The notes below the pieces were generated by a model. That model ran no database searches. It was given only the letters and a program-made list of their open reading frames with translations, and was not told the DNA's origin. This document shows, piece after piece, positions 55,624 through 64,000 of a stretch of DNA of 64,000 nucleotides. The stretch's first letter is position 1. Every line of letters begins with the position of its first letter. This DNA comes from Chloranthus sessilifolius (taxonomy: Eukaryota; Streptophyta; Magnoliopsida; Chloranthales; Chloranthaceae), in NCBI GenBank assembly GCA_021018995.1, contig JAJIZI010000024.1, positions 124,001-188,000 on the forward strand. Direction: 5' to 3'. The translations under genes were made by a program, and so were the position numbers.

Positions 55624-57292
55624 GGCAAGCATATCTCCTTGTTTGATCTCTCCTATAGGCTAGGCTAGGCATGATTGATGTATAAATGCATGCATAGGCG
55701 CATCTTTAACTACCTTGTTTGCAAGAGAAGTTTGAGAAATTGAATGACGGATATATTCATCCCTGGCTTAAGGCAAACATATATATAACAATCTAAAATA
55801 TATTTAAAAAAGCCCTCAATATTGTAACAAAAGCCTAATTAGACCGAAAAGACAAATGCCCCTGTATACACACTCACATGCACAAGAGCACACACAATGT
55901 AACAACGAAAAAGTGAGGCAGTATTGCCAAAATATTTATATCATCTGTCATTATTGTCTGCTACTACCCTCTAAATTACCATTTAATTATATGGAAAAAT
56001 TACATTTTTGCACAAAGGTTGCCATTCTTATGTCGCTAACTCCTGTTGAAATTTAGAATTAAATGGGTGACAATTCTCAAATCTCAATCATTAATCTGGG
56101 TTTTGCACGCATATACTTGAATATATTAATGGTTTTTCATATTCTATTCTTTACCGGGGAACTTGTTAATTTTTATCAAGAAAATATAGGAAATATATCG
56201 TCTACCAATTCTTCAAATGTAAATTGCAAACCATTAAAATAAGTTCATGTCTTTAAATTTTCATCCAGTGAGTTTGGAATTCATTTAGTGTAGCAAAATC
56301 TGCCCATCTCTTGGAAAAGGGGAACTAAACACCATGGACGAGATTCCCTCTTCAACCACTGGATTAAATTTGCTGTGTTTTCCGTCAATGAAGAATTGAG
56401 AACATGAAACTTCAACATGGATTTTTACTCATTTACTTATTGTAGCCTACATCATAGTCACAAAAGTCCAACTTTTAAAAAAATGGGGAGAAGTCAGCGA
56501 CTTGCAGGATCATGACTACATCGTTTAATCGGCCGAGTCGGTGACTTGGCGATGTTTGTGATGTTTTCCGATCTTTTGTTTGTTTTTTTTTCACTTATAC
56601 TTGAAGGGAAAGAATCTTTAGGTTTTATACTATTTTGTTCATAAAAACCCTTTAGGTTTTACCTATTTTGTACTATTCTGTTCCTTAAAACCGTTTATTT
56701 TAACTTGCAATATATTATGATATGGTTTTTAAAAAATTTAAATAATTTTTGAATATTATCGAGAATTTTCCCGACTTTGACGAACTTTGACTAATTTTCG
56801 CCAATATTTCCCGACTTAGACCTTCACTGATTTACTGCCGATTCCCAACTTTGTGACTATGCCACATATATGCAAAAGCAATCTTACCTTAGTCATCTTA
56901 GAAGACAATGTAAAAATCAAATTTCTCCAGTTACCTTTCAAGATTCTATTAAAGTTTAATTTCATGCTCCTTGGAGCTGGCACCTTCTGCTGGCTTTTGA
57001 TTGATCTGAATGAACTGTTTGCAGCACCCAATTCAGTTTCCTTTTTCAAGCATAAACAGAGACCAACATTGGATGTCTGAACTCTGAAGCATATTCCTCA
57101 ACCTAGAGTTTAGCTTCTTATCTTGGATAACTTTTATTTGGTTCTGTTATGGTACCTCAGTCTTCACCTAAAACTGTCGTTAAGAAATATTTATGAGTAG
57201 CTTCTGTTTATTATACTCTTTAGTAGCTTTAGAATGCGTATCATTTTCTTTCATTCTTCATATATGTATGTAATAAAAGAATTTCTGTCCAG
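55624..57292. other. End of RadA intron d-e
   Basis: AT-rich intron without coding homology. A CCCGACTTTGACGAACTTTG-like repetitive patch at 56750-56835 may be a MITE relic with no clear ends. It leads to the TCTGTCCAG acceptor of exon e. Confidence 0.6.
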
Positions 57293-57370
57293 GCATTGTG
57301 TTCATCTGGTTTAAAAGTTACAAGGCAATATAATGGGATCGCAGAGAGCAAAGCCGATTTGATTATTTCT
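57293..57370 (+). CDS. RADA: RadA exon e: start of the Lon-like domain
   Basis: This exon encodes 26 residues, ALCSSGLKVTRQYNGIAESK then ADLIIS. It corresponds to the start of the RadA C-terminal Lon-protease-like domain, which lacks protease activity in the family. The acceptor follows ATTTCTGTCCAG and the donor is GTGAGT at 57371. The expected continuation was not found from 57371 to 59318, and from 59319 onward the sequence is transposon, so the next exon is probably beyond 64000. Confidence 0.85.
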
Positions 57371-59318
57371 GTGAGTGCATGTTTAATTAAGTTTAAGGGC
57401 CATGTCTATAATCATTCACATTTTCTATGGTTATTCGTATGTTCCAAATTTATAAATTATTGCAGAGATTTATGAATTGTAATATTCTTGTATGTTCCAA
57501 AACATATAAACTATTGCTGGTGTTGGAGATTTATGAATCATAATATTCATTTATGATAAAAACTATGGGCTTGTGAGTGCCTATGCAACAATCTTATTTA
57601 TCGAATAAAATGATGCCTTTTAGTTTCCCAGTCTTCTCCTTGTGTTATTGATGTGTAATCGATGTTGATACCTGTTGTCTATGGATCCTTTTCCAGAAGT
57701 AGTTTATGGAGTTCATCCATCAAGGATGTTAATTAGTGTTATTTATCAAAAACCAATGTTTTAAAAGGTTGATCGGACTGATCGGTCAGATCAGGTTGGA
57801 CTGTACCCTGACCCTAACTGAATCTACACGGACCGAGAATGCCAAAAGTTTGAACCATCTAATTTGAACAGTCCAATTGGTGAACCAAGTGGACTTATTA
57901 TTCCTCATAGAACTGCGAGTTCCAGAAAAGATTGCACTCTACTGATTGTCTGTTCCAACAATCTGTCATTACTTTTTATGTTCAACTATTTTTGGCCTGA
58001 AAGAGGTTTTAAAAAATAGCTAAAAACAACCGAGTCAAAACAAGAAAAAGTGAAAGGAATTAAAGAGTGAAGAAGGTTGGTGCCATAGGTTTGAACCATC
58101 TAGTTTGAACAATCCAGTTGGTGAACCAAGTGGACTTATTAGTCCTAATAGGATTGCGAGTCTCAAAAAAGAATGCATGCCACTGACTGTCTTACTGACC
58201 CAACAGTCGTCGTTATTTTTTATTTTCAACTAATTTTTACCTGAAAGAGGTCTTTAAAAATAAATAAAAAAATTAAGGAGTAAAAAAGAAGGAAAAAATG
58301 AATAAAAAATGAAAGAGAGACGAAGGTTGTTGGGTCCCCATCTTATTGGTAATCCACTTGTTCTCTTATTGTTTCTTTCTATCCTTCCTATTTTTAAATA
58401 TATCATGAACATGGGATTCTAGGAAATACCTAAAAATTATTTTATCCGCTAATTACAATGCCATTGTAAAAATATTTTCGTTTCTTTTTTATGAATAAAT
58501 TTTGAATTTTAATAATTTGTGATTAAGTTTTGCATTATCTACTTTCCTTGAGTTAGGGGTGTCAATGGGCTGTGTTGACCTATGATATGATCTGATATAT
58601 AATATGGATTGAGCATATAAGTTTTGCTTGTTGGGTTGGGTCAAAGGCCGGTCAAATTGGCTCCACTAGGATTTGAGCCCAACTAGACCCATTGACAGCC
58701 TAGTAACACAATAGAGCTATGAAGTTAGATTTTGAATCATGTCGGTCAATGACCTGGATCCAATCTTTAAACAGGGTCAGGCATGTGAGTTTGGCCTGAT
58801 TGGGGTTTGAGTCAAAGTCCGATCAAATCGGGCCAACTTGAATTTTAGCCCTATCTAACCATTGAAACCCTTACTATGAGTATTTTGCGTATTTTGCCTA
58901 TTTAGTTGAAAATTTTGAATTATTAATCGTGAATTAAATGTCATGTGAATTGTAATTTGAAAACCAGGTATCTCATGTAGTAATGAAAATATGTGCACAA
59001 GCACTAGTGTTATTTATTACTGAATGAAGAATCAAGGCAAGCAGCTATGAAGACCTCTAATAAGCCAATATAAATGTTAGAGCTTGCTATGAAGACTGTT
59101 TCTAACTTTAGAGCACAATATTGTATGTAATTTGAAGATGAATGTTTGTTCGATGCAAATATAGTGGCAAGTCAAGATTATTAATTTTCGTGTGTTGTAG
59201 TGAACACTTAGAATCGGGACTTCTCGGTTGTAGTTTTACCATTGCATCCTTGTATGCATGCTTCATCTAACAAATAATGTCTATGCTACTATAGGCAAAC
59301 AGACGCTTAGAAGGTTGA
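57371..59318. other. RadA downstream intron or flank
   Basis: AT-rich. It contains a tandem duplication (57848 and 58089) and a hAT-like terminus CAATGTTTTAAAAGGTTGAT at 57753. No next RadA exon was seen. Confidence 0.5.
57848..58265. repeat. 241-bp tandem duplication
   Basis: Two direct copies begin GTTTGAACCATCTA at 57848 and 58089. Shared words include GGTGAACCAAGTGGACTTAT and CCTGAAAGAGGT. Copies are diverged at roughly one base in seven by eye. Confidence 0.85.
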
Positions 59319-60298
59319 TGACAAGGATGTCGAGTAAATGAACATCGGTTTTGGACCATATCGCTTCTACCAGCGTCGAAAGAAGCGAAGAGGGAGCCCG
59401 AGTAACCCGAGTATTATAGCGTCAAGGGAAAAAATGAGACAAAAAGCGTCAACAGATGACAGTTTCGTGAGGGACGGACGATCGAAGTGCACCACGGACG
59501 TTCGTGGTTTTGAGTCCGTAGGTCACGGACGTTCGTGGACGACGTTCCGCCCCGTGACGGAACTTCTAATTTTGCGAATTTTCCTTTTTTTTTTTCAGTT
59601 TTTTATTTCTATTAGGACTCTTTATTTCGAGTTTTACTTTAGTAGTCTATATAAGAAAACTTGTAAAGACAATTTAGTTAGTTAATTGGATATTTTGAAT
59701 GATTTATGCTTGAATATTCTTCTTTCTGAGATGGGTTTGGTGTAAGGCCAAGGAAGCAATTCTCAAATCGTTATATTTTTGTATCTATTTCCTTTTGAGC
59801 TTTTCTTATTTCTGCTATCTATTCATCTCCGTTTTCTGTTGAATCTTCACCTTACTGATCTGAGATTTCTAAATCCTAGTTTATTAATCTCTTGATCCCA
59901 AACCCTCAACTGTCTCTGGAACCCTAAATCAACAGAGCCAAAACTCTTTTCTAAACCATAAACCTAAACCAAACCATAAGCCTATTACAAAGCCATAAAC
60001 CGATTACGATCCCTAAACCAATTTCGCAACCCTAGCGAGATCCCGTGAGTCTACATCGGATCGAAGACGAACGCCCAAGTTTGGAAAAAGCTAGAGTTCT
60101 ATCTCTAGGCCCGATCCCGCCTCAAATCTAACGGGACTTGCGCATCGGACTGGACCTCGCGGGATCTACCCATCAAAATCTTTCAAACCCTAAGGTATTT
60201 AAGATAATTTTTCTATTAAACTTGAATTAATTTATTTAGTTTCGGCAAAATTGTATAAAAATCATATTCACACATTTTATGGTTACCGCCCCTCGTCA
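59319..60298 (+). repeat. 5' LTR of chromovirus B
   Basis: U3 carries GGACGTTCGTGG repeats at 59483-59540, then a TATA candidate CTATATAAG at 59647-59655. The first 100 bp encode MNIGFGPYRFYQRRKKRRGS, related to the LTR-encoded tail of chromovirus C. Confidence 0.85.
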
Positions 60299-60432
60299 GT
60301 TTTGGTATCAGAGCCCTAGGTTTTCTAGGTTTGGGCATCTTTTCTTGTCATATTTATTTTATTGCATTGTTTTTCTTTTGTGAATCCATATTGCATTCCA
60401 TATTAGAACCCTAATAGGAATCTGTGATCACC

Positions 60433-60861
60433 ATGGATTCGAGTGAGATTCTCAATCCTCTTAAACGTATGCAAGAAGAATTAGGTGTGATTAGTGCACA
60501 TATGAATACCATAGAGCAAACCTAAACATCCCTAGGAGTTGGTAATGATAGATTGCGAGATTGAATCAACCAACTAGAAGCGGTTGATGAACTTGAGGAT
60601 CAACACCAAGGGCGCAATGGTCGCCAAGGTAATCGGAATCAGAATCGTACGAATCCTCATAGAGATGACTACGACCCCGAAGTGCAACTCCTTAAAAATA
60701 TCAGAGTTGAGATTCCGACTTTTGGTGGAAGAATGGACCCTATAGTTTTCCTCGATTGACTTTCTTATATGGACTAATACTTTGATTGCTATGCCATGAA
60801 TGACGACCGTTGTGTTAGGCTCGCTAAAATGAAAATGGTTGGTCAAGCTCGACTTTTCTAG
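60433..60861 (+). pseudogene. Chromovirus B gag N-terminus
   Basis: ATGGATTCGAGTGAGATT opens MDSSEILNPLKRMQEELGVI, then SLGVGNDRLRD, stop, INQLEAVDELEDQHQG, and later VEIPTFGGRMDPIVFLD, stop, and RCVRLAKMKMVGQARLF, stop. It matches gag of chromovirus A throughout. At least four stop codons, mostly at conserved Trp, Arg and Gln positions, inactivate it. It is cut at 60861. Confidence 0.88.
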
Positions 60862-63800
60862 CATCTGTGGGAATTTTATCACCTTAAAAAATACCCTGAA
60901 ATCCCAAAAAATATATTTAATGATTTTCTTTTTTTTTTTCAAAAAATTTTAAAATTAATTAAGGCTTCTTTGGAATTTTATCACCTTAGAAGTTAGAAGT
61001 ATAAAACCTCTCAACTTAACATTGTATATGAATATAACATTAAAGTCACTATAGTAGATAACATTAAAGTCACTATAGTAGACAACTGATCATAGCACAT
61101 TGTACATGAAAAACTTACATTAAAGCCATATTGAATTCCTTGGTGGTTCTTCATCGTCGTCATAATTAGTGCGCCAACCTTGCCTATAGTGTTGGCCATA
61201 TTGATGCTCATGATCATATGTCTCCCCTTCAAACTGAGGCATTAGCAAGGGTATGGGTTAGTGTAATATGAAAATGTCGGTCCTCCAACAATTTGACCAA
61301 CGAAGTCTTCATGTTGGTGGGAGGTTGGTTGAGGGATTGGGTATGGGTTAGGGTTATTAGTTGCTGAATCTTCGGTGTTTTGCAAACTAAATCTCTCAAA
61401 GGTAGATATAGTATAACCCATATCATCTTGTGGTGGTTGGTTGGTAAGATTCTGAAGCTCCTCCTCTTCCTTCAATCCCTCCACCTCTAAATGTAGGAGT
61501 GCCAAACATTGTTAACGGTTCATCGTCCCATTCGGCAATACCTCCATAGGAGGGACCAACATCATCTCCTCCACCACTAGTGTCAATGTTGATTTCACCG
61601 CCTCCTACATCACGCCCACCACCCCCATCATCATTATCATCGTCATCATTATTATCACTATCGGACTGTGTTTCTTCATTAGATCTAACCACTGAATGAC
61701 GATCAAGTCTTCTTTTCCGCCTAGGTTGTTGAGAAGTCTGCTCCTCCGCTATTTTTCTGCATTGTCTAACCATACAGTTTCTCACTATCCAACACTGAAG
61801 CATCTCTCTCTTCAATGCACCGATTCAAATGATCATCCTTTGCGAATATATAATTCAACTCGATGGGGTTAAAATATTCACTATCTGTAGGGTAGAAAAT
61901 GATAGATTAATTAGTATATGCCTCCTCAATTAGATCAAATAAAAAATGTATGAACTAAGAAGTTAAATAATTGCTTACCATAGTTGGTCCTCTTCATATT
62001 CCTGACCCTTAACCACATATTATAATGGTAGTACACTAACTTTTCCAATCGGCGTATAGTTAGCCTATTCTTGGTCTTTGTGTGGATAAGAGAAAACGTA
62101 CTCCAATTCCACTCACAGTTGGATGAGGAACATGTTTGGAATAAAACTCGACTGACAATTCGCCTTAGTATTGGTCCATCATGTCTGTAGTGCATCCACC
62201 AATCCGCAGGTTTATCATGTTGAATCTGAGATTGCGCTAACCTCGTTCCAAACAACCCTTGTTTCTTCCGGAACATATCAATCTATAAAGACGAAATACG
62301 ATAAGCGACATATCAATCTACAAATAGGGCATATTGATCTACAAGTTAGAAATAATATTATGACTACTCACATCTCTTATGGCTTGACCTTGGTCTGCCA
62401 GCTCAGGCTCCATCTGTTGGATGACATTGAGTAAACCATTGTATACTTCTTCGGTCTCATTTAACTCAAAGCGTCGCGTATATTGAAAGACAGAGTTCAA
62501 ATAATGTGCTATACATAAAATAAATATGAGCAACGTATTAGTATATAAAAACAATGAGCACTATGAAAGATAACAAATAAATTAAAATCATTAAATAAAC
62601 AATTAAGCACGAATTACCTGCAGCATTCAAGTATTGGTGGAATTGTTTATCCCTCTTGTCGATAATTGATTAAGATCGCTTATATTTTGCAGGGCACTTT
62701 GTTTTGATGACCAACTTCGCCTTGTCCACTGACTCATAAACGTACCCCATGGTTGGTTTGTTATCACCATTTACCAACCTCAACACCTGTACTAGCGGGG
62801 TAGTGACGTCCACCAAGTGCTCAACATCTGTCCAAAACGGGGTGCTGTAGATCAAGTTAGCCACTTGAATGCAAGCATGTCTCTTTGATCGGGTGAGTTC
62901 TGATTCATATTTTGTTCAGTCTTGGGATGACACCATTGTTTTAAGCTCACGCCTATATCTTGCTAAGCTCTGGAGGGCTAGAAATTGTGTGACAAATCGT
63001 GTAATCTCAGGCCGGAGGAGCTCATTCTTAGTAAACGCCCTCATCAAATTTACTAACTTGTCACTATTGTATAAGGAGGTAATCATTCTTCCCTTTTGAA
63101 TAATTGACTGCGCCTTGTTCCTCTTTTCCAAATCCTCAAGAATGAGGTCCACGCAATGAGCCGCACACGGAGTCCAATACAAGTGAGGTATCTTCAACAA
63201 TAACTGCCTTCCAATCGCTTTATAATTGGCGGCATTGTCTGTTACCACTTGCACAACCCGCTTCTCTCCAACCTCTTCAACTACCTTATCCATTAATTGA
63301 AATAGGCATCTTGTTGTCTTCGCTTGGTTAGAAGCATCCACTGATTTCAAGAATACCGTTCCAACAACGCTATATATAAAAAAATTGATCAAACTCTTTT
63401 TCGTAGGACCGGTCCACCCATCGCACATAATTGTTCAACCTCTCTCATCCTACATTTTCTCAAAGCTTTTGATGTAAGCTCCATTCTCCTTGTACTCGTT
63501 ATCCAGAAGGGGCCCAAATACCTCATATGCAGAAAGTTTTTTAACACATGGTCTAACTTCTGCACTAGTATGGATCATACTTTTGAAGTATGAAGACTCC
63601 ACAACCCGACTTTGAATGTGGTTGAATGCCATGAACTTCGTAATTGCCTTTCCAAGCTTCTTTCACCATGTTTTCAGTATGTTTGCTCTTAATTTTATTT
63701 GTTTTGAACTTTTTGTCCTATACATGAATGCATCCATAGGAGCTGTACCACGACCTGCACTATGTCTCCTGGTTTCCCTCCTGGTTGCTGACCTACGCAA

Positions 63801-64000
63801 CCCCGCAATCCCCTCACCATCTTCAACATCATGTGGCTATTGACTAGACCCACCACCACCAGTAGGCATGGATGGACACCTCAAGTTGGACCTAAACCGA
63901 TAATTTGCCTCTTCCTGATCTCGTCATAATCTTGCTTCTTTAGCACTCTCCCTCATCACTCTTGCTGTCACCGCATTGACATCCTCATCCTCGTCTCCTA
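60862..64000 (-). mobile_element. hAT element related to hAT-1, running off the window
   Basis: The C-terminal to N-terminal order of transposase exons from left to right is the same as in hAT-1, with clear similarity. The left border is at the break in chromovirus B, but no terminal inverted repeat or duplication was recognised, so this end may be truncated. The right end lies beyond 64000. Confidence 0.82.
61120..64000 (-). pseudogene. hAT transposase (DUF659 and dimerisation), degraded
   Basis: From the N-terminal side: the charged linker around 64000-63740, MDAFMYRTKSSKQIKL-like text in frame with it, DUF659 at 63428-62916 (MCDGWTGPTKKSLINFFIY, VTDNAANYKAIG, WTPCAAHCVDLILEDLEK), the segment at 62864-62670, an exon with ELADQGQAIRDV (62520-62370), and the dimerisation exon at 62276-61978 (SSSNCEWNWSTFSLIHTKTK). 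The acidic tail follows at 61884-61130. Stops occur in KSFEKM-stop-DERG-stop and elsewhere. Compared with hAT-1 the linker-core junction is intact and the last acceptor (CTACAG) is preserved. Confidence 0.85.

Larger units (their letters stand above)
12119..57370 (+). other. RADA: RadA host gene region (partial; five exons and four introns)
   Basis: This is the extent of the recognisable exons of a plant RadA homologue. Five exons at 12119-12181, 14428-14508, 42148-42213, 46320-46475 and 57293-57370 join without a frame break into 148 residues colinear with the RadA ATPase core. Each has an AG acceptor before it and a GT donor after it. The introns are 2,246, 27,639, 4,106 and 10,817 bp. In plants RadA is a nuclear-encoded, organelle-targeted branch-migration factor in recombination; that is family knowledge, and the targeting peptide is not in view. 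Upstream exons (C4 zinc finger, Walker A and B) and downstream exons (Lon-like domain) were sought by eye and not found. A pseudogene is unlikely because every visible exon is open. Confidence 0.88.
59319..60861 (+). mobile_element. Chromovirus B: truncated Ty3/gypsy (5' LTR and gag start)
   Basis: The 5' LTR (59319-60298) starts TGACAAGGATGTCGAG and ends CCTCGTCA. It is followed by the tRNA-iMet primer site TGGTATCAGAGC at 60303-60314. Gag follows to about 60861, where homology to chromovirus A stops abruptly at a junction with hAT-like sequence. No pol or 3' LTR remains in the window. Confidence 0.88.

Noticed and set aside
57371..59318. Continuation of RadA after exon e
   Set aside because: Scanned by eye for the expected Lon-like domain sequence; none found in any + strand frame.

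Overview
This window is a repeat-dense stretch of a plant nuclear genome, most likely a eudicot. The evidence is Ty3/gypsy chromoviruses with tRNA-iMet-type primer sites, plant-type hAT transposases (BED zinc finger, DUF659, C-terminal dimerisation block), L1-type LINEs, many MITEs and AT-rich spacer. No bacterial operon, CRISPR array, rRNA or convincing tRNA gene was seen. The species cannot be fixed from the sequence.

The one host gene I recognise is a plant RadA (organellar branch-migration ATPase) homologue on the + strand. Five exons (12119-12181, 14428-14508, 42148-42213, 46320-46475, 57293-57370) join in phase 0 into 148 continuous residues of the RadA core, including the KNRFG motif. 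They lie over 45 kb because the introns are packed with transposons; one intron is 27.6 kb. The exons for the zinc finger and Walker motifs, and those for the C-terminal Lon-like domain, were not found and probably lie outside the window.

Layout: 1-9300 is a minus-strand LTR retrotransposon (LTR 7782-9300) split by a complete 5.5 kb hAT (1684-7198, TSD ATCATCAC). 9560-10960 is a decayed Ty1/copia RT-RNase H remnant with a 3' LTR start. 12.1-14.5 kb holds RadA exons 1 and 2 as numbered here. The 27.6 kb intron (14.5-42.1 kb) contains a 769-bp tandem duplication carrying a solo LTR, nested MITE-type elements, chromovirus C (22167-28777), a gag-plus-chromodomain internal-deletion element D (29085-32257), and a LINE (about 32.3-40.3 kb) invaded by hAT-2 (32630-36122) and by a truncated hAT. 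The third intron has a 5'-truncated LINE and a 610-bp hAT MITE. The fourth has a 173-bp hAT MITE and complete chromovirus A (48682-55618). From 59319 to the end there is a truncated chromovirus B joined to another large hAT that runs off the window.

Almost all element coding regions are broken by nonsense codons, frameshifts or catalytic substitutions, many of them G-to-A on the coding strand. Several insertions nevertheless keep exact target-site duplications, so the nesting order can be read. The MITEs share ends with the larger hATs, which gives a plausible autonomous/non-autonomous relationship.
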